This document shows, one piece after another, positions 53,002-61,963 of a stretch of 64,000 bases of DNA. The stretch is from Pedobacter sp. MC2016-14 (lineage in GTDB: Bacteria; Bacteroidota; Bacteroidia; Sphingobacteriales; Sphingobacteriaceae). The translations under genes were made by a program, and so were the position numbers. The stretch lies in assembly GCF_020991475.1 (NCBI RefSeq), contig NZ_JAJMPA010000001.1, positions 930,001 to 994,000 on the forward strand, written 5' to 3'. The notes below the pieces were generated by a model. The model was not told the origin of the DNA and did not search any database. It saw nothing but the letters and a program-made list of their open reading frames with translations. How positions within the stretch are numbered: position 1 is the first letter of the stretch; each line of letters begins with the position of its first letter.

Positions 53002-53439
53002 ATGAAAAAATTTATAATATTAATTTCAATTTTAACAATATCTGCCTTTCAGTCTTGTAAAAAAGAAGACTCTCCAGGAGATAACTATGACTTCAGTAAT
53101 AGCATTGCTCCTTATGTAACTATAGAAGCCTTAGAGGATATTGAAGTTGCAGCTGGAGATGTTGTAGATGTGACCTTACAAATGAGAACAAGTTTGCAGC
53201 AATCTGTCACAGCAACTTATAAGGTAACTGGCATTATTAATACACCTTCTGCAACCGTAGTTTTTCCTGCTGAAGAGACAGAAGCAAGCGCGTCTTTGAC
53301 AATACCTGTTAATGCTGCTGTTGGTTCGACTGCGGTCTTCACCTTAGTAAGTGCTAAGACAGCCGATGGTAAATCGTTAACAATTGGTCAAAATGCCAAT
53401 TCAGCACAACAAACTTTTACCATAGAAGTTGTGCAATAG
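53002..53439 (+). CDS. Small lipoprotein of the SusCD operon
   Basis: 145 residues from the ATG at 53002; a longer frame from 52918 would overlap susD and hide the signal peptide. Lipobox FQSC at about 14-17. The mature part (about 35-145) reads as one beta-sandwich with IEVAAGDVVDVTLQMRT and TATYKVTGIINTPSATVVF strands, similar to Calx-beta or SusE/F-type accessory domains. It lies 10 bases after the susD gene and probably binds the same substrate at the cell surface. No specific family can be assigned. Confidence 0.7.
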   Translation: MKKFIILISILTISAFQSCKKEDSPGDNYDFSNSIAPYVTIEALEDIEVAAGDVVDVTLQMRTSLQQSVTATYKVTGIINTPSATVVFPAEETEASASLTIPVNAAVGSTAVFTLVSAKTADGKSLTIGQNANSAQQTFTIEVVQ

Positions 53440-53472
53440 ACTATCTAACTAAGATTTTAGATGAAAATTACT

Positions 53473-53506
53473 AAGGCTGTCTCAATATAACGAGGCAGCC
53501 TTTTTA
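53473..53506. terminator. Terminator between SusCD operon and S66 gene
   Basis: Arms AAGGCTGTCTC / GAGGCAGCCTT (53473-53483, 53492-53502; one G-U pair) with an 8-base loop and a TTTTTATTTA tail on the plus strand. It runs into the 3' end of the convergent LD-carboxypeptidase gene, so it may serve both transcripts. Confidence 0.75.
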
Positions 53507-54381
53507 TTTATATCAAGAGTTATGAGTTTTCCTACCACCATTGCTCTGTTATCTTCTATATGCCCGGTTGGGAAGTCAAAGCAAACCGGATAATCATATT
53601 CCTTTACCAATTCCCAGATTACTTCTGCTGCCGTTTGTCCAAAAGGAATGCTTTCTACTTCAATTTCATTAAAGGCACCCACAATTAATCCTTTTAACTT
53701 CGCCAATTTGCCGCTGCGTTTTAACATGTGCACCATGCGGTCTATGGAAAATTCCTGCTCGCCTACATCTTCTAAAAATAGAATCTTATCTGTATAATCC
53801 ATTTCTGAAGCAGAACCTTCCAGCATGGTTAATAAGGTAAGGTTGCCTCCGATTAGGATGCCTTCTGCTTTTCCACTACGGTTTGGAACCTTGTTTTCGC
53901 TTGTATATTTATAAGCTAATGGTTCTCCAAATAAGGCTTTTCGCAGAGACTCCAGGGATTCTGGCGTTCCATCCTGAAAGGTATAAGGCATCTGCCCATG
54001 GATGCTCTGTGTATTTAAAACACTAAATACATGCGAAAGCAGTACGGTAATGTCGCTGAAGCCTACAATCCATTTGGGGTTTTCATTAAAAGCACTGAAA
54101 TCCAGCTCGTCAATAATTCTGATGGTGCCGTATCCACCACGTGCAGCAATGACCGCTTTAACTTCCGGATCATCTAAATACTTCTGAAGATCTCTGGTTC
54201 TTAGTGCATCATCTCCGGCAAATTGATGGTAGGATGCAGAAACCGTTTCCCCGGTTAAAACCTCCAAACCCCAGTCTTGCAAAATGGTAATTGCCGCATC
54301 AATGGACTTGGGCAACTTCTTTGCGGGACAAACGATTGCTACTTTGTCGTTCTTTTTTAAATATGCTGGCTGCTTAATCAT
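53482..54381 (-). CDS. LD-carboxypeptidase (S66 family)
   Basis: About 299 residues from the ATG at 54381; upstream in-frame sequence reads into the metG promoter and adds an implausible tail. It cleaves the L-Lys/D-Ala or mDAP-D-Ala bond in muropeptide recycling. S66 hallmarks: [12 protein letters not shown] start, [15 protein letters not shown], the nucleophile Ser in [10 protein letters not shown], Glu in LFLEDVGE, and the triad His in [16 protein letters not shown]. No signal peptide, hence cytoplasmic. Divergently arranged with metG across about 40 bases. Confidence 0.9.
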   Translation of the reverse strand: MIKQPAYLKKNDKVAIVCPAKKLPKSIDAAITILQDWGLEVLTGETVSASYHQFAGDDALRTRDLQKYLDDPEVKAVIAARGGYGTIRIIDELDFSAFNENPKWIVGFSDITVLLSHVFSVLNTQSIHGQMPYTFQDGTPESLESLRKALFGEPLAYKYTSENKVPNRSGKAEGILIGGNLTLLTMLEGSASEMDYTDKILFLEDVGEQEFSIDRMVHMLKRSGKLAKLKGLIVGAFNEIEVESIPFGQTAAEVIWELVKEYDYPVCFDFPTGHIEDNRAMVVGKLITLDINKKAASLY

Positions 54382-54393
54382 TCGTAAAACACT

Positions 54394-54401
54394 TATCTTT
54401 G
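54394..54401 (+). promoter_or_regulatory. -7 element TATCTTTG of metG
   Basis: Exact TAnnTTTG match lying 20 bases before the proposed TTG start of metG at 54422. It also helps choose that start, because any upstream start would lie in or before the promoter. Confidence 0.55.
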
Positions 54402-54421
54402 CCAAAATAATAAAAATAGTT

Positions 54422-56530
54422 TTGGATAACAGTAAAATAAAGAGATATACAGTAACTGCGGCCTTGCCGTATACCAATGGTCCGGTGCATATTGGTCACC
54501 TGGCAGGCGTTTATTTACCTGCGGATACATATGTGCGCTATTTGCGTTCAAATCATAGAGATGTTAAATTTATTTGTGGTTCGGATGAAAATGGTGTTCC
54601 AATTACTTTAAAGGCTAAAAAGGAAGGGACTACCCCGCAGGCTGTAGTTGATAAATACCATAAAATTATTGGCGATTCATTTAAGGAATTTGGGGTGTCT
54701 TTTGACATTTACCACAGGACTTCTTCTCCAATGCACCACCAAACGGCATCTGATTTTTTCGAAACCTTATATGAAAAAGGTGTTTTTACGGAAGAGATTA
54801 CAGAACAATATTATGATGAGTCGGCAAAGACATTTTTAGCAGATAGATACATCACTGGTACTTGCCCTAAATGCGGCTTTGAAAATGCTTATGGCGATCA
54901 GTGCGAAAATTGCGGCAGTACTTTAAATGCAACGGACTTAATTAACCCTAAATCTACACTTTCTGGCGAGCCTCCGGTGAGGAAGGAGACGAAGAACTGG
55001 TTTCTTCCTTTGGAGCAGTATGAGGAACGTTTAAGGGCTTATATTGAAAGCCATAAGGAATGGAAGCCAAATGTTTATGGACAATGTCAGAGTTGGCTAA
55101 ATGCAGGTTTACAGCCCCGTGCCATGACCAGGGATTTGGACTGGGGTGTACGGGTTCCGGTAAAGGATGCTGAAGGCAAAGTACTATATGTATGGTTTGA
55201 TGCGCCAATTGGCTATATTTCTGCTACGAAAGAATTGTTTGAGTATGCCAGACTGGATGTTTGGAACCCAAAAGCAGAGGAATACTACATCACCGAAAAC
55301 GGGATGGAGAAGGGAAGCTGGGAGGAATACTGGAAAGATGATGCGACTAAACTGGTTCATTTTATAGGGAAAGACAACATTGTTTTCCATTGTATCATTT
55401 TCCCTGCGATGTTAATGGCACACGGTGGCTATATTTTAGCTGATAATGTGCCGGCAAACGAGTTTTTGAATTTGGAAGGTCAGAAGATCTCTACTTCTAA
55501 AAACTGGGCGGTATGGTTAAACGAGTACTTGGTTGAGTTTAAGGATAAGCAAGATGTTTTGCGTTATGTATTAACAGCTACTGCTCCGGAAACAAAGGAT
55601 AATGATTTTACCTGGAAAGATTTTCAGGCGCGCAATAACAATGAACTGGTTGCTGTTTTTGGCAATTTTGTGAATAGGGTAGTGGTGTTGACCCATAAAT
55701 ATTTTGGAGGTAAGGTGCCAATGTTGATGGAGGTTACGGAACAGGATCAGCAGGTGATTGATGAACTGGCTTTGTTTCCTGGAAAGATTAGTGCTTCTAT
55801 TGAAAATTACAGGTTTAGAGAGGCTTTAACAGAGGTAATGAACGTGGCGCGCCTTGGTAATAAATACCTTGCAGATACGGAACCCTGGAAGGTGATAAAA
55901 ACGGATGAGGACCGGGTGCGTACAATTTTAAATATTGGCTTGCAGATTATTGCTACGCTTGAAATTTTAATTGAGCCGTTTTTACCATTTACTGCTGATA
56001 AATTGATGAAAATGCTGAACTATGGCGGTCATCAATGGGAAGATGCGGGTAAAATGAACCTATTGGTACGTGGGCACCAGCTGAACGAACCTGTGTTGTT
56101 GTTTGAGAAAATTGAGGATGCTGAAGTTCAGGCGCAGATTGATAAGCTGAACCAAAGTAAAATAGACAATACTTTGGCGAATGCTGTTGCTGCTCCCGCA
56201 AAGGAAAATATAGATTTTGACCAGTTTAGTGCCATGGACATCCGTGTGGCAACCATTATTGCTGCAGAAAAGGTGGAAAAAACGAAGAAGTTATTGAAAC
56301 TTACTTTGGATACAGGCCTTGATCAGCGTACGGTTGTTTCTGGAATTGCGGAGTTTTTTACGCCTGAACAAGTTATTGGACAGCAGGTGAGTGTATTGGT
56401 GAACCTTGCTCCAAGAGAGATTAAAGGTATTTTATCTCAGGGAATGATTTTGATGTCCGAAAATTCGGATGGAAAATTAACTTTTGTTGCGCCTGTTCAA
56501 AACCATGTGAACGGCAGCGTGATTAGGTAA
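54422..56530 (+). CDS. metG: Methionine--tRNA ligase
   Basis: About 702 residues from TTG 54422 (no ATG lies between the promoter and the conserved domain). Class I synthetase charging tRNA-Met: [19 protein letters not shown] (HIGH motif) at about 12-30, zinc-binding CPKCG / CENCG knuckles at about residues 147-165, KISTSKNW (KMSKS-type loop) near residue 356, and an appended C-terminal EMAPII-type tRNA-binding domain (about 600-702, [19 protein letters not shown]). The order and length fit bacterial MetRS with the dimerising C-domain. Confidence 0.96.
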   Translation: MDNSKIKRYTVTAALPYTNGPVHIGHLAGVYLPADTYVRYLRSNHRDVKFICGSDENGVPITLKAKKEGTTPQAVVDKYHKIIGDSFKEFGVSFDIYHRTSSPMHHQTASDFFETLYEKGVFTEEITEQYYDESAKTFLADRYITGTCPKCGFENAYGDQCENCGSTLNATDLINPKSTLSGEPPVRKETKNWFLPLEQYEERLRAYIESHKEWKPNVYGQCQSWLNAGLQPRAMTRDLDWGVRVPVKDAEGKVLYVWFDAPIGYISATKELFEYARLDVWNPKAEEYYITENGMEKGSWEEYWKDDATKLVHFIGKDNIVFHCIIFPAMLMAHGGYILADNVPANEFLNLEGQKISTSKNWAVWLNEYLVEFKDKQDVLRYVLTATAPETKDNDFTWKDFQARNNNELVAVFGNFVNRVVVLTHKYFGGKVPMLMEVTEQDQQVIDELALFPGKISASIENYRFREALTEVMNVARLGNKYLADTEPWKVIKTDEDRVRTILNIGLQIIATLEILIEPFLPFTADKLMKMLNYGGHQWEDAGKMNLLVRGHQLNEPVLLFEKIEDAEVQAQIDKLNQSKIDNTLANAVAAPAKENIDFDQFSAMDIRVATIIAAEKVEKTKKLLKLTLDTGLDQRTVVSGIAEFFTPEQVIGQQVSVLVNLAPREIKGILSQGMILMSENSDGKLTFVAPVQNHVNGSVIR

Positions 56531-56540
56531 TTTAGAAGTA

Positions 56541-56565
56541 CAGCGCCTGATATTTTTGGGCGCTG
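56541..56565. terminator. Hairpin between metG and kinase
   Basis: CAGCGCC / GGCGCTG with an 11-base AT-rich loop, between the convergent metG and hybrid kinase genes. No clear T-run, so moderate support as a terminator. Confidence 0.45.
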
Positions 56566-56593
56566 CACTTTGCTATGCTATGTATAGATCTAG

Positions 56594-58390
56594 TTAATTA
56601 GGACTTTTTACAGCATTAAGTTGCTGGAGTTTATCAAATAAATCTTCTGGTTTAAATGGCTTGGGCATGTAGTCATTCATACCTGCTTCTAAGATCTTTC
56701 TGGAAACATTGTTATTTGTTGTAGCGGTGAACGCAATAATAGGAATGGATGATTTAGATTGTGCCTGTAAATTACGTATGGCAATGGATGTCTCGTAACC
56801 ATCAAGTTCTGGCATGTTAAGGTCCATTAAAATTACATCAAAATCTTCTTTTTCTAACTGTTCAAGTGCCTGGACACCATTCTCGGCAATTGCAGGAGAG
56901 ATACCCCATCGTTCCAGCGTTTTTTTGATCACCAAAATATTGACGTGATTATCTTCTGCAACTAATACCCTGAGGTGGCCAAGTTCTGCTGGTTTATTTC
57001 TTATGGTTTCTATTTTGGATAAATCCAGTTCAGTATACCTGAAATCTATGGAGAAGGAAATTTTTGTGCCGGCATTTTTTTCACTGGTTAAACTAATCTG
57101 GCTGTTAAACATGTGCAGGATTTTCTTTACAATAGGAAGTCCCAGGCCGGTGCCTCCATACTTGCGGTTGGTGCTTGATGAGGCCTGTACGAAAGCTTCG
57201 AAAACTTCGTCTTGCCGGTGAGATTCAATTCCAATGCCGGTATCTTCAACCAAGAACTGTATCCTCATTAAATCTGCGGTTTGTTTTACAAGTTTTGCTG
57301 AGAGATGAACAGCACCCTCCGCAGTAAATTTGATGGAATTGCTAAGTAAGTTGCATAAAACTTGTGTTAAACGGGTTGGATCACTAATTAATACCTTCCC
57401 TTTAATCGTTTCGTCCATCTCAAATCTAAAGTCCAGTTGCTTCTCCTGGGCTTTTGGCCTTAGACTGGCAAAGTTATTTTCCAGCAAGATGTGCAGGTCG
57501 AATGCGATATTTTCGAGTTCTGCTTTGTCGGATTCCAGCTTATTAAAATCAAGGATATCATTAATCAGCGCCAATAGATTGTCTGCTGAAAACTTTAAGA
57601 TGGCCATGTTTTCTTCCTGATCTGCTCTTGGGTTTTGCAACAATAATTCATTAGAAATTCCAATAACACCATTCATTGGGGTTCTGAGTTCATGCGACAT
57701 GGTAGAAAGGAAATTCATCCGATCTTTGGATAGTTTTTCTAAATCTGTTAAGGTCAGTTTTAATTTCTCATTGAGTTCTTTAAGTTCGTTTTTGGCGTAG
57801 GTAAGGTTTGTGAAATTTCTATGAAAGGCTTTAAAAAAGTAGTAATGGAGGAAAAGAATAAAGCCGAAGTTATAACAGATTACAAAAATATAGGTGTTGA
57901 GGGCGATATGATGTGGGCCTGAACCCAGGAAATAAAAATTATTGTCTGTTGCGGTATAGATGACTATTGGGAGTACATTCATGGCAGAATAAAACCATGC
58001 CCAGTTTATGTCATGCATATAAAAACCAAGCGCGCAGGCAAACCAAACGTACTGGAGTGTGGCGACATTAACCCCCATTACAAAAATTGATAGGTTGCTC
58101 CATACGGTTAGCGTGAGAAAGCATATAATGAGGTGTGACACTACTTTCCAGGAGCCGAAGTTTTTAATAATGTTTAAAAAGACAAAACAGGATACAAAGG
58201 TGAAAATTGCCCTAATGAGTTGCAGCATCTCCTTTTCCAGGATATAGGCCACAATTAGGATACCTGAATAGAAGATATAACCGAGGATGATATATGCTAG
58301 TACTCTTATTCTAGCCTGATTGATAGGGTCGGTTTCACGTTTTAATAATGCCGTAATAAACCCGTCAATGCGCTTGAGCGAAAATCCCAT
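56594..58390 (-). CDS. Membrane hybrid histidine kinase with receiver
   Basis: 598 residues. The N-terminal third holds six hydrophobic helices within about 22-200 and no large extracellular domain (similar to 7TM/MASE-type sensor modules). A short coiled coil precedes HisKA with FLSTMSHELRTPMNGVIGIS, HATPase_c (NLLSNSIKFT, DTGIGIES, GTGLGLPIVKKIL) and a C-terminal receiver with ILMDLNMPELDGYE and MPKPFKPEDL. The signal sensed is unknown. It has its own TAnnTTTG promoter (58426-58433) and no neighbouring partner gene. Confidence 0.9.
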   Translation of the reverse strand: MGFSLKRIDGFITALLKRETDPINQARIRVLAYIILGYIFYSGILIVAYILEKEMLQLIRAIFTFVSCFVFLNIIKNFGSWKVVSHLIICFLTLTVWSNLSIFVMGVNVATLQYVWFACALGFYMHDINWAWFYSAMNVLPIVIYTATDNNFYFLGSGPHHIALNTYIFVICYNFGFILFLHYYFFKAFHRNFTNLTYAKNELKELNEKLKLTLTDLEKLSKDRMNFLSTMSHELRTPMNGVIGISNELLLQNPRADQEENMAILKFSADNLLALINDILDFNKLESDKAELENIAFDLHILLENNFASLRPKAQEKQLDFRFEMDETIKGKVLISDPTRLTQVLCNLLSNSIKFTAEGAVHLSAKLVKQTADLMRIQFLVEDTGIGIESHRQDEVFEAFVQASSSTNRKYGGTGLGLPIVKKILHMFNSQISLTSEKNAGTKISFSIDFRYTELDLSKIETIRNKPAELGHLRVLVAEDNHVNILVIKKTLERWGISPAIAENGVQALEQLEKEDFDVILMDLNMPELDGYETSIAIRNLQAQSKSSIPIIAFTATTNNNVSRKILEAGMNDYMPKPFKPEDLFDKLQQLNAVKSPN

Positions 58391-58425
58391 ACCTAATTTT
58401 GATAATTAAAAGCCCTAAAATTAAC

Positions 58426-58433
58426 CAAATATA
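58426..58433 (-). promoter_or_regulatory. -7 element of hybrid kinase
   Basis: On the minus strand the sequence reads TATATTTG, exactly the TAnnTTTG consensus, 35 bases before the kinase ATG. No -33 box identified. Confidence 0.4.
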
Positions 58434-58680
58434 GCATCTAAAATTAATAATTATCTTATTTGCAGTGTTTTATTGGATTGCTTAGCCGTTTTTTTACGAC
58501 ATGCCTTCCTGTAAATGAGTTGCTAAGCATGGTCTTTTCCAGATGCGTTTACTTACTGTATTTTTTAACGTTGAAGTCGGACTTAGTAATTGCTTTTCAT
58601 TTTGTGAGGGATTTTGTTCTTTAAGTCCTGCTGGCTTCGGCAAAATGATGAGTTTTGTGTAAAAGCAAAGAAACTTTAAT

Positions 58681-58688
58681 TATCTTTG
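58681..58688 (+). promoter_or_regulatory. -7 element of tRNA-Arg
   Basis: TATCTTTG is an exact TAnnTTTG match about 92 bases before the tRNA. A TTTTG at 58653-58657 is placed 23 bases upstream and could be the -33 box. The interval between promoter and tRNA contains a short 5' leader that would be removed by RNase P. Confidence 0.55.
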
Positions 58689-58780
58689 CGCCAGTTAATG
58701 TTCGGTTATATGTACTGAAATCGAATTGACAGGTTGTTTATCAGCGCTTTATAAGTGCTGATGCGAACAGTTAAAATATT

Positions 58781-58852
58781 GGTCCCGTAGTTCAACGGAT
58801 AGAATAGAAGTTTCCTAAACTTTAGATATGAGTTCGATTCTCGTCGGGACCA
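58781..58852 (+). tRNA. tRNA-Arg (anticodon CCU)
   Basis: Cloverleaf can be drawn by eye over 72 bases: acceptor GGTCCCG / CGGGACC, D-arm GTTC / GAAT (one G-U), anticodon stem GAAGT / ACTTT with loop TTCCTAA (anticodon CCT), 4-base variable loop, T-arm ATGAG / CTCGT around TTCGATT, discriminator A. The CCA end is not encoded. It reads AGG codons. Its 3' flank holds three consecutive hairpins and then a Fic gene. Confidence 0.93.
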
Positions 58853-58860
58853 CAAAATTT

Positions 58861-58910
58861 TTCCCATCTTGGGAATAACATGGGATGATTATCCGAGAGT
58901 TTTATCGGAT
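58861..58910. repeat. Two hairpins just after the tRNA
   Basis: TTCCCA (58861-58866) / TGGGAA (58870-58875) with a 3-base loop, then ATCCGA (58891-58896) / TCGGAT (58905-58910) with an 8-base loop. Together with the following terminator they form three hairpins in about 95 bases after the tRNA 3' end. No direct repeat of the tRNA end (att site) was found in this window. Confidence 0.4.
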
Positions 58911-58924
58911 AAAGATTTTAATAC

Positions 58925-58960
58925 AAGGCCTTTAGACGAATGTCTAGGGGCCTTATTTAT
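58925..58960 (+). terminator. Intrinsic terminator after tRNA-Arg
   Basis: AAGGCC-T-TTAGAC pairs with GTCTA-GG-GGCCTT over 58925-58954 (loop of 4 bases), then TTATTTATTTC. It is the most convincing terminator for the tRNA transcript. Confidence 0.65.
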
Positions 58961-59034
58961 TTCAAAATCTAGACATATAGAGAATTGCGCATTAAAATTG
59001 AACAAATACATGTAACGTGTCCAATATTTGAAAT

Positions 59035-59067
59035 AATATGAACATGTGTACTTGATATGTTCATATT
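59035..59067. promoter_or_regulatory. Operator-like palindrome upstream of Fic gene
   Basis: Perfect 11-bp arms AATATGAACAT (59035-59045) and ATGTTCATATT (59057-59067) separated by 11 bases. Similar half-sites recur nearby: an ACGTGTCC near 59015, ATGTCC near 59087 and GAACACGTGT directly before the Fic ATG. The 22-bp centre-to-centre spacing (two helical turns) fits a dimeric DNA-binding protein. The wHTH at the end of the Fic protein is a plausible ligand, making autoregulation likely. This is inference. Confidence 0.55.
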
Positions 59068-59120
59068 TATGCTTTAATTTGCATATATGTCCAATTTTTA
59101 ATCATAAAGTGAACACGTGT

Positions 59121-60230
59121 ATGGCCTACGATAGAGTTAAGCCTTTTAATGATCTTCCACTGCTTCCTCCATCTAAGGACGTAGAGGATATAGAGATTCT
59201 AAAAAAACTCGTAACAACATCGCGGGCACTTGCTGCTGCAAATAGCACAGTTAAAAGATTGCCAAACCCTTATATGCTGATAAATACCATAGCTTTACAG
59301 GAGGCGAAAGCATCAACGGCTATAGAAAATATTTTTACGACCGAAGATGAATTGTATAAGGCGGTGTCAGATTCAGTGAAAGAGAGTGATGCTAATGTCG
59401 GTACAAAAGAAGTGCTAAGATATAGAGAAGCATTGTGGCAAGGATATGATTTGCTGCGTGATAAAGCAACAATTGATCTGGAATGTATTACAGGGATTTT
59501 TAGGAAAATCAAAAATTCTACAGATGGTTTACGCGCTCCTCAATCGTTAACAGTAATCAATCGCGGACAAAGCGAATTTCGTGCAGGTGAGGTTATTTAC
59601 ACTCCGCCAAGAGGTGTAGGCGTTCTGGAGTATTTAATGGAAAACCTATTGGAGTATTTAAATGACGATCGAAAACATTCCTCCGACCCGTTGATTAAAA
59701 TGTGTATCGCTCATTATCAATTTGAAGCTATACACCCTTTTCGTGACGGAAATGGGAGAACTGGAAGGATATTAAACCTGCTTTATCTGGTGCATAAGGG
59801 ATTATTGGATCAACCAGTCTTGTACTTATCGAAATACATCATTGCAAATAAAGACGAATATTACTACAATTTGGGCATTGTAACTCAAAGAGGATCATGG
59901 AAACCGTGGATACTTTATATGCTAGAGGCTATAGAGAAGACGGCACTATTAACAAGTCAATTAATCGTTAGTATTCTGGACCAGATGGAGGCTACCCTTG
60001 AACATGCAAGAGGGCGAATAAAATGGTACAATAAAGAGGTTAATGAGGCGATTTTTAGTCAGCCTTACATTAAACCTAAGTTTATTGGTGATTTGCTGGG
60101 GATTACTTCAAGGACAACCCTTACTAAATATTTTGCCGAGCTTGTTGATGCAGGTATTCTGCAAGCAACAAAAGAAGGAAAAGAAGTCTTTTATATTAAC
60201 GGAGATCTGATCTCCATTTTGGAAGGCTAA
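59121..60230 (+). CDS. Fic family protein, class II, with C-terminal winged helix
   Basis: About 369 residues from ATG 59121; an in-frame start upstream at 59046 would cover the operator. The Fic motif is HPFRDGNGRTGR with His205. The N-terminal inhibitory motif SxxxEN is seen as ASTAIEN with Glu69, typical of class II Fic enzymes. The C-terminal 70 residues form a winged helix (FIGDLLGITSRTTLTKYFAE, ILQATKEGKEVFYIN). Fic proteins transfer AMP or other groups to target hydroxyls. Upstream operator and absence of an antitoxin gene suggest a self-inhibited, autoregulated single-gene module. The target is unknown. Confidence 0.92.
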   Translation: MAYDRVKPFNDLPLLPPSKDVEDIEILKKLVTTSRALAAANSTVKRLPNPYMLINTIALQEAKASTAIENIFTTEDELYKAVSDSVKESDANVGTKEVLRYREALWQGYDLLRDKATIDLECITGIFRKIKNSTDGLRAPQSLTVINRGQSEFRAGEVIYTPPRGVGVLEYLMENLLEYLNDDRKHSSDPLIKMCIAHYQFEAIHPFRDGNGRTGRILNLLYLVHKGLLDQPVLYLSKYIIANKDEYYYNLGIVTQRGSWKPWILYMLEAIEKTALLTSQLIVSILDQMEATLEHARGRIKWYNKEVNEAIFSQPYIKPKFIGDLLGITSRTTLTKYFAELVDAGILQATKEGKEVFYINGDLISILEG

Positions 60231-60273
60231 TTAGCGGCTCTATCGGCTCATGCAAGAGTTGAAAGATAATGAA

Positions 60274-60297
60274 AAGCCAGCAATTTATTGCTGGCTT
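60274..60297. terminator. Hairpin after Fic gene
   Basis: Perfect 10-bp arms AAGCCAGCAA / TTGCTGGCTT with a TTTA loop, 43 bases after the Fic stop. Its right flank is A-rich, so as a terminator it would work better on the minus strand for the downstream genes; it may also serve as a structural barrier. Confidence 0.5.
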
Positions 60298-60401
60298 AAA
60301 AGATAAATGAAGTTAACGTTATGTTTAACCATGCGGGAGTGGGTTATATGAGTCATCCTCAAGACCTGCTGCATTATGCAAGTCATCTGTAAAATAGCTT
60401 A

Positions 60402-60827
60402 TCAGCGTTTTTGATCTATTTTGTAAAAGCTATAAAAAATGGCGGATACTATTATACCGCCCGTCATTACATAAGGATACGATTGAAGTATCGTAGCAAT
60501 AACTTCGTCTTTAAAGCTGTAGGAACTCCAGGAAGAGACCCTGTCTTTGAACAGATTAAAATTATTTATGAATATAAGTAGGATAAAGATTGCAGAAATG
60601 ATCAGTGAAAATGGTGTTTTATTTATTTTCGCTTTGTTCATGATGAATAGAACGAAATGAAATAAAAAAAGGGAAAATATGGAAAAGAAAAATACATCTT
60701 TTAAATAAGAACAATCCATGCAGGTTGCTGATGGTTGATCTGCAAAATCATGCATCGAAAGATAAGTTGTTGCAAAAATCAGTACAAAAAATGCGATGCT
60801 GAATAGTAAGCGCTTTAAATGGTACAT
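60402..60827 (-). CDS. Hypothetical four-helix membrane protein
   Basis: 141 residues, with hydrophobic helices at about 8-25, 45-65, 74-92 and 115-133. Between the first two is a CMDC pair (residues about 36-39) that could form a disulfide or bind metal. No family recognised. It is read in the same direction as the OmpA-like lipoprotein gene, whose stop lies one base after... the start of this gene (60827/60828), so the two are translated almost without a gap, suggesting one operon. Confidence 0.65.
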   Translation of the reverse strand: MYHLKRLLFSIAFFVLIFATTYLSMHDFADQPSATCMDCSYLKDVFFFSIFSLFLFHFVLFIMNKAKINKTPFSLIISAIFILLIFINNFNLFKDRVSSWSSYSFKDEVIATILQSYPYVMTGGIIVSAIFYSFYKIDQKR

Positions 60828-61907
60828 TTATTTCTTTACCAGTTCAACTCTTCGATTTTTGGCCATATTAGCCTCGCTATCATTAGCTACAAGTGGACGC
60901 TCTGCTCCAAATCCGGCGGCGCTAAGCCTGCTTGCAGAGATCCCGCGTCCGGTGATAGATTTTAAGATGGTGTTTGCCCGTTCTGCAGATAGTTTTTTGT
61001 TGCGCTCGGCTGAGCCAGCATTATCCGTATGGCCTTCTATGGCAATTTTTAGATCGGGATTGTTCTTCATCAGGATCAGGATTTCGTCAACGATCTTTTG
61101 GCCTTCAGGTAGTAGATTAGATTTATCTGTATCGAAATTGATGTTCAATATAGCTTTACCATTTGCATCGATGTCTCTTTTCATCTCAACAGCAGTAGGG
61201 GCTTTAATGGTTTGTTCAAAAGCAGCTAATTCTACCACGCCAACTTCAGCACTTGCTGTATTGGAAAATACCTGGAACATGATCTTACCCTTAGCGTGGT
61301 TTAATGCGTAAAACCGTACAGGTACGTTGTAAGGGTCTCCGATAAGGTGGTTGTGGATAGCCATGTCATCATCCTTGTTTAAGAATTTCTCCTGCTCATC
61401 ACTTAATTTAAGCTTTCCTAATAGCTTTGCTCCGATGCTATTTAAATATTTGTCTACACTGCTGTCAAACTTGTACTGATTCCATTCTGTATTTTCTCCT
61501 TTCATGCGAAATTTCAGTTTGGCAACTTTTCCTTCTGCATTATAAAAAGACTGTCCGTTAAATATGAATAGCTTATTAAAATCTTTGTAGTATGAATATC
61601 CGGTTTTGGATTCGCTGTAGCTATCTTTTTCCTGAATGTAAAAGCCTTCGGGAGCACTAATATAAGGGAAGGCGCCTATTACTGCGTTTGATTGAGCCAC
61701 AGTAGTCCAATCAAAGTCTTTGAAAATTTCTGTACTTGCTGCCGACTGATCTGGCTGGGTTTGAGTTGTAACTGCTGATGAGTCTGTAACGGCTGCAGAA
61801 TCGGTCCCTTTATGTGCATCTTTATTGTCAGAGTTTCCGCAGCTGGTTATTACAATGCTTAGAATAATGGCTTGGATGAATTTGGCAGACATGTTATTGG
61901 TTCTCAT
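60828..61907 (-). CDS. OmpA-like peptidoglycan-binding lipoprotein
   Basis: About 359 residues from ATG 61907 (61892 also possible). Lipobox IVITSC at about residues 18-23, then a Ser/Thr/Ala/Asp-rich linker (about 25-60). A central domain of about 170 residues of unknown family is followed by a C-terminal OmpA domain (about 255-359; LNINFDTDKSNLLPEGQ, IEGHTDNAGSAERNKKLS, AERANTIL, RRVELVKK). The OmpA domain binds diaminopimelate-peptidoglycan, so the protein tethers the outer membrane to the wall. Its stop lies just beside the start of the small membrane protein. Confidence 0.88.
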   Translation of the reverse strand: MRTNNMSAKFIQAIILSIVITSCGNSDNKDAHKGTDSAAVTDSSAVTTQTQPDQSAASTEIFKDFDWTTVAQSNAVIGAFPYISAPEGFYIQEKDSYSESKTGYSYYKDFNKLFIFNGQSFYNAEGKVAKLKFRMKGENTEWNQYKFDSSVDKYLNSIGAKLLGKLKLSDEQEKFLNKDDDMAIHNHLIGDPYNVPVRFYALNHAKGKIMFQVFSNTASAEVGVVELAAFEQTIKAPTAVEMKRDIDANGKAILNINFDTDKSNLLPEGQKIVDEILILMKNNPDLKIAIEGHTDNAGSAERNKKLSAERANTILKSITGRGISASRLSAAGFGAERPLVANDSEANMAKNRRVELVKK

Positions 61908-61963
61908 AAGGGTTGTTTGCTTTGGCAAGTTCAATGAACTAACATAAGGCTAGCGGAAAAGTT

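Larger units (their letters stand above)
58391..58780. other. 390-bp gap between hybrid kinase and tRNA-Arg
   Basis: No coding region is supported. It holds the promoter of the minus-strand kinase near 58426-58433 and that of tRNA-Arg near 58681-58688. The AT-rich centre (58440-58680) shows no strong repeat or hairpin that I could find. Confidence 0.6.

Noticed and set aside
54284..54421. Upstream extension of metG
   Set aside because: It would cover the divergent LD-carboxypeptidase start and the metG promoter and would add a non-conserved N-terminus.
58853..58960. Phage or island attachment site at the tRNA
   Set aside because: No duplicate of the tRNA 3' end and no integrase were found in this window; only hairpins are seen.
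59046..59120. Upstream start for the Fic gene
   Set aside because: The extra 25 residues are hydrophobic/Cys-rich, not conserved in Fic proteins, and would cover the operator repeats.
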